The notes under the pieces were generated by a model, which saw only the letters and a list, made by a program, of their open reading frames with translations, was not told where the DNA came from and made no database searches. From the NCBI GenBank assembly GCA_029010655.1, contig JAQXKW010000208.1, positions 1-19,658 of the forward strand: a stretch of DNA of 19,658 bases. The letters run 5' to 3'. Positions 12,783 to 19,658 of the stretch are shown here, in pieces; position 1 is the first letter of the stretch; each line of letters begins with the position of its first letter. Source of the DNA: Clostridia bacterium (GTDB lineage Bacteria; Bacillota; Clostridia; Oscillospirales; CAG-272). Made by a program: the position numbers and the translations under genes.

Positions 12783-14900
12783 ATGAAAAAGCTCTTGTGC
12801 CTTGTTTTGGCGGTTTTAACTCTTGCCTCGGCGGCAACTCTCCCTGTGGGGGCGTTTATCAGCGAAGCGGAGTATACGGAAATGCTCGGCGACGCTGACG
12901 GAAGCGGCCAGGTAAACGCAAAGGACGTTTTTGCCGTAAAGCGCAGTATTGTAGGCTTCGGTGGAGAAATTTCGGTAGTTTCTGCCGACGCCAACGGTGA
13001 CGGTGCCGTTAATGAAAGGGATATTCTGCTTATGAAGGCATATTTTGCAGGAATAGTTTCATCTCTCTACGGGGACAGCACCGCCCCCGTAAAGCGGCTT
13101 ATTCTGGGAGGATACAATGCTGAGGATTTCGTTATAACCTACGCTGACGGGGAAAGTGAAAATGTTCGGTTTGCCGCAGAGGAGCTTCAGAAATACCTGA
13201 AAGCCGCTCTCGGGTACGAGAATCCCATAGAGCTGAATTCATCCGCCGAGCATAAATTCGTTCTCAGAACGGACGAAGAACTGGGCGTGGAGGGCATTGA
13301 TATTCTTGTCTCCGACGGAAACGTATACCTTACCGGCGGCACTCTCAGGGGCTGTATGTATGCCGTTTACGATTTCCTTGAAAGATATGTGGGCTGGGTA
13401 TTTATCAATTTTGAAAACGAATACATAAACGAAAATCAGTCAGTCAGCGCGCCGGAGGGCTCTCATTACCGCCACATTCCCACCATATGGGACCGTGACA
13501 GCCAGACCTGGAGCTATCAGAACAATAACAAAATTGAGCATATTGAATCGGCTCTCAAACTGAAAATATCAAGCTGGAAAAACAGGGGCGTTCTTGAGAA
13601 AAGCGAAAAGTACGGCTATTCCGTGGGATATGTGGGAGGAGCGCACATGATGTCCACCTATGCTCCCACCTTCGTGCGCGACAATTCCTCATATACCGAC
13701 TGGTGCAACCAGGAGCTTTACGATGAGTGTAAGGAAAACGTTCTTGCAAAGATTGAAAGCGTCCTTTCGAGAGGCTATAACTGCGACAGGCTGACTGTCG
13801 CTCCCATGGATAACGACAAGTACTGCAAATGCCGATTCTGTAACAAGCATTATAAGGCAAGCGGCTCTCTCATGGGAAGCCAGCTCCGCTTTATTAACCG
13901 CCTTGCGGAGGAGGTGGCGGAGATTTATCCGGGCGTTCATATTATGACCACCGCATACTGGGCGGCAAGAGTACCTCCCTCCGATATAGTTCCAAATGAG
14001 AACGTGGACATTCTGTTTTGCTGGGGCGGCTGTACCAATCATCCCTACGACGGCTCGGAGTGCTTCGAGGAAGGAAACTGGATGTGGTACACCAACATAA
14101 AAGAGCACACCTACTTTGAAAAGTGGGCGGAGATTACCTCCGGTGCATTTTATGTTTGGATATACGCAACATCATATGCGGGATTCTTGGCAGAGCCCGC
14201 CATGTTTAACCATATGAGACAGGATATTAAGTATCTTGTAGACCACAATGTGGACGGAGTATACTGCGAGGGCTATTACGGCACAAGCGATACCTTTAAG
14301 GACGGAAACTGCTTCGACCTTCTCACAATGTATATGTTTATCAGGCTCCAGTGGGACCCTTATATGACTGAGGAGGAGTACAACAGCTATATAGACGAGT
14401 TTTTGCGCTACTACTACGGAGACGGCTGGGAATATATACGCCGGTACATTGAAATGAACGAGGAGGCGACGGACGCCGTAAACGCATGCGCCGCCAATAA
14501 CTGCGACCTTATGTTTGCTCAGATGAGCATTGAGTACTTTAACGAGCATGCGGAGGAAATGTTTGAACTTGCGGACAACGCCGTGGCGCTCGCAAAAACT
14601 GAGTCCGAAATTGATCATACTGAGCATATTGCCGCAAGCATATACTGGCTGTGCCTTTCCGCCACAAGCGAGGATTTGGAGGGCACGGAGCAGGAGCAGG
14701 CAAAGTACGCGGAGCGTTACGCGCGGCTTTACAACTGGGTGCTGAAATATCCCATAAAGAATCTTGACGACAGTTGGGAAAAATTCAATCCCACCGATCC
14801 TACGGTAAAAGACCCCTATGAGTGGAACGCATTTGTAACAAGCACCAGCAAGCCCTACAAGAATATCAGAAAAATCAAGGACCCCATTCCCACCTTCTGA
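12783..14900 (+). CDS. Secreted protein: N-terminal type I dockerin plus DUF4838
   Basis: The 705-residue protein starts with a signal peptide (MKKLLCLVLAVLTLASAATL, cleavage near residue 24). A type I dockerin follows at residues 36-94, with two calcium loops DADGSGQVNAKD (37-48) and DANGDGAVNERD (69-80). Residues about 110-220 resemble the alpha/beta domain that precedes glycoside-hydrolase barrels (AAEELQKYLKAAL, GTLRGCMYAVYDFLERYVG). The rest matches the DUF4838 type, with a CKCRFCNKH cysteine cluster (C348, C350, C353) and ITSGAFYVWIYATSYAG. Dockerins attach proteins to cohesin scaffolds, so it may act on plant or host polysaccharide. No catalytic residues can be assigned. An AAAGGAG site supports the start. 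Confidence 0.82.
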   Translation: MKKLLCLVLAVLTLASAATLPVGAFISEAEYTEMLGDADGSGQVNAKDVFAVKRSIVGFGGEISVVSADANGDGAVNERDILLMKAYFAGIVSSLYGDSTAPVKRLILGGYNAEDFVITYADGESENVRFAAEELQKYLKAALGYENPIELNSSAEHKFVLRTDEELGVEGIDILVSDGNVYLTGGTLRGCMYAVYDFLERYVGWVFINFENEYINENQSVSAPEGSHYRHIPTIWDRDSQTWSYQNNNKIEHIESALKLKISSWKNRGVLEKSEKYGYSVGYVGGAHMMSTYAPTFVRDNSSYTDWCNQELYDECKENVLAKIESVLSRGYNCDRLTVAPMDNDKYCKCRFCNKHYKASGSLMGSQLRFINRLAEEVAEIYPGVHIMTTAYWAARVPPSDIVPNENVDILFCWGGCTNHPYDGSECFEEGNWMWYTNIKEHTYFEKWAEITSGAFYVWIYATSYAGFLAEPAMFNHMRQDIKYLVDHNVDGVYCEGYYGTSDTFKDGNCFDLLTMYMFIRLQWDPYMTEEEYNSYIDEFLRYYYGDGWEYIRRYIEMNEEATDAVNACAANNCDLMFAQMSIEYFNEHAEEMFELADNAVALAKTESEIDHTEHIAASIYWLCLSATSEDLEGTEQEQAKYAERYARLYNWVLKYPIKNLDDSWEKFNPTDPTVKDPYEWNAFVTSTSKPYKNIRKIKDPIPTF

Positions 14901-14914
14901 TTGTCTGTATTGGA

Positions 14915-15409
14915 ATGAAAAAAGAAACAGCAAAGAAAACAGCAATTGTGGGTATGGCGGCATCCGCAGCTATGATTCTTTCATACGTAGAGAGCTTCTT
15001 TTATCTTGGCATACCGGGGCTGAAAATAGGACTGCCAAATGTTTTCATCGTGTGCATACTGTATCTGTACGGGATACGAAGCGCGGCGGCGGTGTCTTTG
15101 GTGCGGTGTATTCTGACGGCTATACTGTTCGGAAGTGTGATGAGCCTTTGGTACAGCTTAGCCGGTGCATCTCTCAGCCTCACACTTATGTGGCTGATGA
15201 AGCGGAGCGACAAATTTTCTCCCATGGGCGTCAGCATTGTGGGGGGAGTGTCCCATAATGCGGCTCAGCTTGCGGTTGCCGTGGCGGTGACAGGTGTCAG
15301 GCAAATAGGGTACTACTATTTGCCGATTCTGACCTTCGGCGGCGTTGTCGCCGGGGCCGTTGTGGGAATTGCGGCGGGGGCGCTTACAGAGAGAGTTAGG
15401 AAGATATGA
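14915..15409 (+). CDS. Gx transporter / HepT (heptaprenyl diphosphate synthase component I) family protein
   Basis: From ATG 14915 the protein has 164 residues with about five membrane helices. It shows the family motifs SYVESFF-LGIPGLKIGLPNVF and VSLVRCILTAILFGSVMSLWYSLAGA, and ends GGVVAGAVVGIAAGALTERV. The family (Hpre_diP_synt_I) is annotated as synthase component I but looks like an S-component-type membrane transporter; in Clostridia it often sits with NusG_II or ApbE genes, absent here. The frame is open upstream to 14822, overlapping the dockerin gene, but ATG 14915 (14 nt after that stop) begins the conserved MKKETAKKTAIVGM. The ribosome site is weak, suggesting coupling to the upstream gene. 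Confidence 0.82.
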   Translation: MKKETAKKTAIVGMAASAAMILSYVESFFYLGIPGLKIGLPNVFIVCILYLYGIRSAAAVSLVRCILTAILFGSVMSLWYSLAGASLSLTLMWLMKRSDKFSPMGVSIVGGVSHNAAQLAVAVAVTGVRQIGYYYLPILTFGGVVAGAVVGIAAGALTERVRKI

Positions 15410-15410
15410 G

Positions 15411-15449
15411 CAGCTAGCGGCTAGCAGCTAGCAGCTAGCTGCTGGCGGC
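15411..15449. repeat. Degenerate heptamer tandem repeat (CAGCTAG)n
   Basis: Four heptamers CAGCTAG, CGGCTAG, CAGCTAG, CAGCTAG (15411-15438) and a decayed CTGCTGG copy begin one base after the Gx-transporter stop codon. The unit contains the palindrome AGCT/CTAG. It looks like a slippage-prone microsatellite. Confidence 0.85.
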
Positions 15450-15474
15450 AGAAATATTCAAACGTATGCTCCAT

Positions 15475-15584
15475 CTGAGAACTCCAAAAACTTTATACAG
15501 GTAATTTTCCTGTTTAAGTTTTTTGGGATTCTCAGTACCTTTTTTGAAAAAAGGTACTGAGCGGAGTGTGAGGCAGAGCCTCAC
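15475..15584. repeat. Stacked palindromes, probable extragenic repeat element
   Basis: Three inverted repeats lie end to end. The arms 15475-15501 and 15509-15535 are 27 nt, imperfect (about 22 matches), around a TAATTTT loop. A perfect 15-1-15 palindrome spans 15531-15561, with a T6-G-A6 centre, and shares five bases with the first. GTGAGGC-AGA-GCCTCAC is at 15568-15584. There is no coding potential. The first and second structures are mutually exclusive in a single strand. Confidence 0.75.
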
Positions 15585-15600
15585 GTACTAATATGCAAAA

Positions 15601-15632
15601 GCAAAAAGCGTGCCGGACGGCACGCTTTTTGC
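15601..15632. terminator. Bidirectional terminator between convergent genes
   Basis: A perfect 14-bp stem GCAAAAAGCGTGCC/GGCACGCTTTTTGC with a GGAC loop. T runs occur on both strands, fitting its place between the plus-strand membrane gene and the minus-strand zinc-ribbon gene. Confidence 0.88.
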
Positions 15633-15663
15633 AAACGGTAATATATAAGCTTCTGCTGATAAA

Positions 15664-15939
15664 TTACTGCTGTTTCATTGCTGCGAAGCACTCGCTGCAA
15701 TATACGGGTCTGTCGCTTGTGGGCTGGAAAGGAACAACTGCTTCCTTACCGCACTGTGCACAGACTGTTGTGAACATTTCTCTCTGCGCTCTGGATGCGT
15801 TCTTTCTTGCGTCACGGCAAGCTTTGCATCTCTGGGGCTCGTTCTGGAAGCCCTTCTCAGCGTAGAATTCCTGTTCGCCTGCGGTGAAAACAAATTCATT
15901 TCCGCAATCTTTGCATACTAAGGTCTTGTCCTCGTACAT
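15664..15939 (-). CDS. Zinc-ribbon protein with three CxxC motifs
   Basis: The 91-residue protein has a first knuckle VCKDCGNEF, then CKACRD in a QRCKACRDARK context, and a second ribbon VCAQCGKEAVVPF...YCSECF. Together these make two tandem zinc ribbons of the zf-trcl/CxxC types common in Firmicutes. Such proteins are cytoplasmic with unknown partners. The second half (VPFQPTSDRPVYCSECF) is the recognised nucleic-acid or protein-binding ribbon. The ATG at 15939 has GAGG just upstream. The gene ends at a strong bidirectional terminator and follows the sigma-factor gene by 123 nt on the same strand. Confidence 0.85.
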   Translation of the reverse strand: MYEDKTLVCKDCGNEFVFTAGEQEFYAEKGFQNEPQRCKACRDARKNASRAQREMFTTVCAQCGKEAVVPFQPTSDRPVYCSECFAAMKQQ

Positions 15940-15955
15940 TTTTTACCTCACTGAT

Positions 15956-15995
15956 GGTATAAAAGATTTTCGCCCAAAAACGGACTTATACCGTT
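15956..15995 (-). promoter_or_regulatory. Alternative hairpins in the zinc-ribbon gene 5' region
   Basis: On the minus strand AACGG-TATAAGT-CCGTT is followed by three more Ts, a weak terminator-like shape (15995-15979). The overlapping GGTATAA (15992-15986) can instead pair with TTATACC (15962-15956). The two folds exclude each other, which would permit attenuation. No named riboswitch is recognised. Confidence 0.3.
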
Positions 15996-16062
15996 ACCTT
16001 TGTAAACAACGCTCTACTTAAGCTATTCAGGCATATATAGGAGCGGGAGTACCCGTTATCCG

Positions 16063-16605
16063 TCAGGTTTCGTTCATTTTGCGGATTTTGCTTCTGGAAC
16101 GGAAAATCGCATTATTTACGGATTTTTCGTCTTTTTTAACGATAGCCGCAATTTCGCCTGCGCTTTTTCCCTCAAGGCTCATAATAAAGACCTTTTTCTC
16201 GTACGGGGAAAGCACGGCGCTGATTTTTTCCATTATTTCGTCCTGGTTCATTCCCTCAAAGGCTTCAAAGCTTCTTTTCCGCCTTTCGGAGGGTATTGCG
16301 TTCATCTTTTCCAGCTTCTTTTCACGGGAAATAACGGCACGGCGCAGCGTTATCAGGGCGTTTCTTATGCACACCTTTGCATAATAGCCGAACCCGACGC
16401 CCAGGGTTTCGTCAAAAGAGACTGCGGCGGAAAGGAGAGCCCTTTCGGCTTCGTCCCGAAGCTCGCTTTCACTGCCCGCACCGCTCATGTTAAAGCTGAA
16501 CACTTCCTTTGAAATCAAAGGAGAATATTTGCGGCGGAGCTTGTCATAGTCCTCCTGCTTTCCGTTTTTTACGCCGGTTAATATTTCTGATATATCCGTA
16601 CTCAA
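16063..16605 (-). CDS. Sigma-70 family sigma factor, SigH-like
   Basis: Starting at TTG 16605 the protein has 180 residues. Region 2 spans about residues 20-95 (KLRRKYSPLISKEV...AAVSFDETLGVGFGYYAKVCIRNALI). Region 4 is at 125-175 (LSPYEKKVFIMSLEGKSAGEIAAIVKKDEKSVNNAIFRSRSKIRK). This pattern, especially KSVNNAIFRSRSKI, resembles SigH (Spo0H), which drives early sporulation genes, but the protein is shorter than the usual about 215 residues. The frame extends to 16641, but that TTG is only about 14 nt from the predicted transcription start and has no ribosome site. TTG 16605 has GGAG 5 nt upstream. Confidence 0.82.
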   Translation of the reverse strand: MSTDISEILTGVKNGKQEDYDKLRRKYSPLISKEVFSFNMSGAGSESELRDEAERALLSAAVSFDETLGVGFGYYAKVCIRNALITLRRAVISREKKLEKMNAIPSERRKRSFEAFEGMNQDEIMEKISAVLSPYEKKVFIMSLEGKSAGEIAAIVKKDEKSVNNAIFRSRSKIRKMNET

Positions 16606-16661
16606 GCTGTCTCCGATGAAAAAATTGTACAAATGTCCCAAAAAATCTCAAATTCATTATT

Positions 16662-16689
16662 ATTATATCATTGAAATTGCATTTGTCAA
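16662..16689 (-). promoter_or_regulatory. Promoter of the sigma-factor gene
   Basis: On the minus strand TTGACA (16689-16684) and TATAAT (16667-16662) are separated by 16 bp; both boxes are perfect. Predicted transcription starts near 16655. The gene would be transcribed by the vegetative polymerase. Confidence 0.88.
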
Positions 16690-16753
16690 TAGGAATTTAG
16701 CATTTTTTTAATGTTTTGTATAAAAAGAGTTAACAATTCGTACAATTTTGCGT

Positions 16754-17362
16754 TTATTGCTCAAACAGGTAATTTACGTCGCCTGAAAGCAGGGCGACAA
16801 TCCCGCGGAAAATCACCTCGGGACGCTCGCTGAAGTTATCAAGCATGCGCTTTAACTGGTATTCGCTGTCGGCGTGGATGTTTAAGTCAAGCAAAACTCC
16901 GCTTTTCTGCTTAATGGAGCAGTTAATAAGATAGCCTTCGCCGTCGGGCTTGTAGGAGTGATTAATATATGCACCTTTTTTCGCAAAGGAAAGGTGTCTC
17001 AGGGCGCTTCGATAGCCTTTCTCACGTACTGCTACCATCAGATTGTCGGAAAGAACTCTCGCCACCTCCCTGCCTGTGTCGGTGACCTCGTAGAGAACCG
17101 TTGCGCCGGGCTCTACGTCCTCCTCCTCGTCGGAGGCGACGGTATTTTCGGCATTGTCATTGTCGTCCTCAAGTACAATTTCCCGTATATGTCCTGCATC
17201 CACCAGCGCAAAAAAGCACTGGGCAAAATCAAAAAAGTTTACGATTCCGTCCTGCATCATTATTGAGCCTATGCTGGGATAATCAAGGGGATAACCTATT
17301 TTATCCAGAAGGTACAGTATAAAAATTTTTATTTCGTTTTCTTCTTTGAGCTGCGATGCCAT
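16754..17362 (-). CDS. DUF4364 family protein
   Basis: The 202-residue protein matches DUF4364, a Clostridia-specific family with a winged-helix-like N-terminus (ENEIKIFILYLLDKIGYPLDYPSI, FDFAQCFFALVDAGHIRE). A C-terminal beta-rich part covers residues about 115-200 (KKGAYINHSYKPDGEGYLINCSIKQ, RGIVALLSGDVNYLF). An acidic insert (DDNDNAENTVASDEEEDVE, about residues 64-82) interrupts the wing. A transcriptional regulator role is a guess from the fold. The ATG at 17362 has GGGAGAAG upstream. No clear promoter lies directly upstream, so it may be read from the substrate-binding gene. Its neighbour on the other side is the sigma factor. Confidence 0.85.
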   Translation of the reverse strand: MASQLKEENEIKIFILYLLDKIGYPLDYPSIGSIMMQDGIVNFFDFAQCFFALVDAGHIREIVLEDDNDNAENTVASDEEEDVEPGATVLYEVTDTGREVARVLSDNLMVAVREKGYRSALRHLSFAKKGAYINHSYKPDGEGYLINCSIKQKSGVLLDLNIHADSEYQLKRMLDNFSERPEVIFRGIVALLSGDVNYLFEQ

Positions 17363-17402
17363 ATAAACTTCTCCCTTTTTGAAATCTCTTATTAAGCAAC
17401 AG

Positions 17403-17430
17403 GGGCTGCCGCAAACAGCGGCAGCTCCCT
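17403..17430. terminator. Stem-loop between substrate-binding gene and DUF4364 gene
   Basis: GCTGCCGC/GCGGCAGC (17405-17412 with 17418-17425) with an AAACA loop and extra flanking G-C pairs. On the minus strand it lacks a strong T run, so it may only partly terminate the substrate-binding gene transcript or act as an mRNA 3' stabiliser. Confidence 0.5.
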
Positions 17431-17459
17431 TTTGAAAATATAGGCGCTGTCAATCAATG

Positions 17460-19238
17460 TCAGTTATCTGCTACAACGTCCTCTTTGTGTTCTTCCTGAA
17501 TGGATTCCTTATACTCCATGTAATTCTTCATGCTCATTTTCTTGAAATCTCTGCCCCAGTAGGTGTTCTTAATACCGCTGATGGCACTGCCGGTCATGTA
17601 AGCGTCCTGCATGAACAGAACGGGGATTACGGGCATATCCTCAAGAAGCAGTTTTTCTGCATTGTGAAGAATTTCGGTCTTTTTCTCGCTGTCGGTTTCC
17701 TTGTATGCGCTTTCAATCAGAGCGTCGTATTCATCGCTCCTGTAACCTGTAATGTGAGTGAAAATGTCGTAGTTTTCGGATTCCATGTCAACACCGTTGC
17801 CGCTGAACGCCGCAGAGAAGGGGGCGAGAGCGGAGAAAGCGTTGGGGGCAAGCATGTTGTAGTCAACTGCAATAACGTCAAATGCGCCTTCGCTGAGAGC
17901 CTTCTGATAAAGGTCGGTGTATACAATGGACTGGTTCTGTATTGTGGAGGGCTCTGCGGCAGTTGCCAGCGCTTCAACCTTAACGTTGAAGCCCAGCTCC
18001 TTCCATGTATCTGCAACAAGATTTGCAATAAACAAATCTTCCTCTCTGTTGCGGACGGTCAAGGTGAATTTGCCCTTGGTAACGCCTGCGGATTTCAGAA
18101 GCTGCTTTGCGCCGTCAATGTCGGCTGAAACGGAGAGGAGCGCGCCGCTGTCGTCTGCTTCCTCACGGAAATCGCCCTTGCCGTTTGCGTCGTCAACGCC
18201 GTAGGGGATAAAGCCCGTAGCCGCCTTAGCGAATACTACCGCATCTGCTATTGCCTGACGGTCAAGAGCCATGGAAAGCGCCTGTCTTACCTCGGCTTTT
18301 TCGAAAAGCTCGTTGTTTGTATTGAAGTAATAGGAGGCGGTAATGGCGCTGTCTTTTATTTCGGCGTTCTTTTTATTTTCCGCACGGGCGCTTATGGGAA
18401 GCTGACCCATATAGAAAATATTGTTGTTTGCAAATTTTTCAAACTGCTTTTCCGTGTCGCCGTAGCTGTAATAAACGGTCAGTCTGTAAGGGGTTACGTA
18501 TTTGTCCAGAGCCTGATTTGACTCGGTATCTCTGAGGTAGTAGGAGGAACGCTCCAGATTGAGCTGCTGTCCGTATGTGATTTTTCTCACGTCGAAGGGT
18601 CCGTTTGTAACCATGGTGGAGGCACGCTTTGCCCAGGAGGGGTCGTTGCCCACCTTATCCTCGCGCAGAGGAACCAGCGCAACGGAGGCGCAGGTCTTGA
18701 AGAACTCGTCAACGTCAATATCGTGCTCGAATTCCACCTGAAGAACGTAGGTTTCAACGGCGTAAACGCCCAAATCGTCCACGGTTGCGTCGCCCATCTT
18801 AATGTCGTAAGCGTTCTTTACGTCATAGAGAAGGCAGGCGGCCTCGCATTTTGCGGTAGGCTCCATAATACGCTTCCATGCGTACACAAAGTCGTTTGCC
18901 TGAACGGTTCTGCCGTCGCTCCATTTGCTTTCGCGGAGATTTATAAGCAGCTTATACGTGTCGCCCTCTTCCTTTGGCTCAACGTAATCATAGCTTTTCA
19001 TCATTCCTTTTTTCCAATCGCCGTCTTCGTCCAGAACGGTAAGTCCTTCAAAAATAAGAGAAAGGATTTTTGCCGTAGCCGTGTCGTTGAAGCCGACCAT
19101 GGGGTCGTAGTTATATATCTCGTCGGCGAGATACATGGTAACAATTGCGCCTTTATCGTTCTTTTCAAGGGATGAACAGGACGTTGCGACGCCGCAGATC
19201 ATAATGACCGCAAGAATAAGACAAAGTGTTCTTTTCAT
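17460..19238 (-). CDS. Peptide-type ABC transporter substrate-binding lipoprotein (SBP_bac_5)
   Basis: From ATG 19238 the product has 592 residues. The N-terminus is a lipoprotein signal with lipobox ATSC (Cys21). The mature part has the OppA/DppA family layout: an early LSLIFEGLTVLDEDG motif, then YKLLINLRESKWSDGRTVQANDFVYAWKRIMEP, LSMALDRQAIADAVV and LLLEDMPVIPVLF. It would bind oligopeptides or similar solutes outside the membrane. AGGAGG lies 10 nt before this ATG; 22 extra upstream codons are open but contain no signal sequence. No permease or ATPase genes are adjacent in the window, so it may be an orphan that uses a distant transporter. Confidence 0.9.
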   Translation of the reverse strand: MKRTLCLILAVIMICGVATSCSSLEKNDKGAIVTMYLADEIYNYDPMVGFNDTATAKILSLIFEGLTVLDEDGDWKKGMMKSYDYVEPKEEGDTYKLLINLRESKWSDGRTVQANDFVYAWKRIMEPTAKCEAACLLYDVKNAYDIKMGDATVDDLGVYAVETYVLQVEFEHDIDVDEFFKTCASVALVPLREDKVGNDPSWAKRASTMVTNGPFDVRKITYGQQLNLERSSYYLRDTESNQALDKYVTPYRLTVYYSYGDTEKQFEKFANNNIFYMGQLPISARAENKKNAEIKDSAITASYYFNTNNELFEKAEVRQALSMALDRQAIADAVVFAKAATGFIPYGVDDANGKGDFREEADDSGALLSVSADIDGAKQLLKSAGVTKGKFTLTVRNREEDLFIANLVADTWKELGFNVKVEALATAAEPSTIQNQSIVYTDLYQKALSEGAFDVIAVDYNMLAPNAFSALAPFSAAFSGNGVDMESENYDIFTHITGYRSDEYDALIESAYKETDSEKKTEILHNAEKLLLEDMPVIPVLFMQDAYMTGSAISGIKNTYWGRDFKKMSMKNYMEYKESIQEEHKEDVVADN

Positions 19239-19317
19239 TACTGGGAATCCTCCTCGGTATTTGCCGAAATCGGCATATGCGCCCTCTTCGGCACAATACG
19301 CCAAATTAATACAACTA

Positions 19318-19346
19318 ATTATATCACAACATTATTAGATAATCAA
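19318..19346 (-). promoter_or_regulatory. Promoter of the substrate-binding lipoprotein gene
   Basis: On the minus strand TTGATT (19346-19341) and a perfect TATAAT (19323-19318) are separated by 17 bp. A GCATATGCC motif and a GCCGAAGAGGGC stretch follow in the about 75-nt leader. Confidence 0.75.
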
Positions 19347-19385
19347 TCAAAAATTCCCGAAAATTAATAATATTCATTTACTTGC

Positions 19386-19416
19386 ACAATAAAACTCCTT
19401 TTTTTTGGTGAAAATA
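19386..19416 (+). promoter_or_regulatory. Possible forespore SigF promoter of gpr
   Basis: GGTGAAAATA (19407-19416) fits the SigF -10 consensus GGNRANANTW at every position. CAATA (19386-19390), 16 bp upstream, matches three of five positions of the -35 GYWTA. The gpr start is about 42 nt past the predicted transcription start. In B. subtilis gpr is made in the forespore under SigF and SigG. Confidence 0.55.
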
Positions 19417-19464
19417 ATGGTATCACGTCAATTCCCCCTGTGGGAAAGGAGGACTTTTCATATA

Positions 19465-19658
19465 ATGGAGCATTCGCACCCCGTACCCAGAACGGACCTT
19501 GCCCTTGAAAACGCCGGAAAATCCGACGAGCTGAGGGAATACAGCATATGCGGAATTAAGATTTCGGAGCAGACCGTGCTTGAAAGCGAGCAGGAGACAA
19601 GAAAGCCGGGCAGATATGTTACGCTTCACTGTCCCGTAATAAAATACCTTGACCCGGA
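19465..19658 (+). CDS. gpr: GPR germination protease, 5' part (cut by window end)
   Basis: The first 64 codons are visible. The N-terminus carries the GPR signature PVPRTDLALENAG, followed by an ICGIKISEQTVL strand and GRYVTLHCPVI, which align with RTDLAVE...IKIRTV...GRYLTLEA of Bacillus GPR. GPR is the aspartate-type endopeptidase that degrades small acid-soluble spore proteins at germination. It is stored as a zymogen, and the short N-terminal prosegment is present. The catalytic residues are beyond the window. AAGGAGG lies 12 nt before the ATG, slightly long. It is divergent from the substrate-binding gene, with a 226-nt shared intergenic region. Its presence marks the organism as a spore former. 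Confidence 0.85.
   Translation, partial: MEHSHPVPRTDLALENAGKSDELREYSICGIKISEQTVLESEQETRKPGRYVTLHCPVIKYLDP

Noticed and set aside
14172..14963. A 263-codon minus-strand frame opposite the dockerin gene.
   Set aside because: It is the shadow of a well-supported gene and its product resembles no family.
15411..15449. Heptamer array considered as a CRISPR-like repeat.
   Set aside because: Units are 7 nt with no spacers and no cas genes nearby.
17457..18128. A 223-codon plus-strand frame inside the substrate-binding gene.
   Set aside because: Antisense to a conserved lipoprotein; no promoter or ribosome site, and low-complexity hydrophobic product.

Overview
The window looks like a chromosome segment of an anaerobic, endospore-forming Clostridia bacterium, probably in or near the Ruminococcaceae/Oscillospiraceae. 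The evidence is a T-box leader before thrS, a DUF4364 gene, the start of the spore protease gene gpr, a dockerin-bearing secreted protein, a zinc-type L33, and strong SigA-type promoters and Shine-Dalgarno sites throughout. This placement is inference from gene content.

Layout. 54-1953: amidohydrolase and FkbM-type methyltransferase, probably cotranscribed. 1972-4336: a near-consensus promoter drives the translation/secretion cluster rpmG-secE-nusG-rplK-rplA, with a possible 20-codon leader ORF before rpmG. The cluster stops after rplA; rplJ, rplL and rpoBC do not follow. 4458-7281: trkA-trkH potassium uptake pair. 7291-9371: promoter, Thr-type T-box riboswitch and thrS, whose product lacks nearly all of the TGS domain. 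9372-9770: terminators and a non-coding repeat-rich patch. 9774-10106: a compact type I toxin-antitoxin cassette, with a 28-residue Hol-Tox-like membrane peptide on the minus strand, a convergent antisense RNA, a shared bidirectional terminator, mirrored leader repeats and a possible Shine-Dalgarno-masking switch. 10156-11077 (minus): a small coiled-coil protein gene and signal peptidase I. From a back-to-back promoter, 11262-15409 (plus): a repeat protein with leucine-rich repeats, a secreted N-terminal-dockerin/DUF4838 protein and a Gx-transporter/HepT-like membrane protein. 15410-15632: heptamer repeat, stacked palindromes and a terminator. 15664-19238 (minus): zinc-ribbon protein, SigH-like sigma factor, DUF4364 protein and an oligopeptide-type substrate-binding lipoprotein. 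19386-end (plus): a SigF-like promoter and the first 64 codons of gpr.

How the parts relate. Most of the window is housekeeping: translation, potassium uptake, aminoacylation, secretion and sporulation. The accessory signal is in the two gene-poor patches (9372-10110 and 15410-15632) and the secreted repeat/dockerin pair. The best candidate for an under-described system is the type I toxin-antitoxin cassette: both of its RNAs begin with related hairpin leaders that are arranged as an inverted, not direct, repeat.
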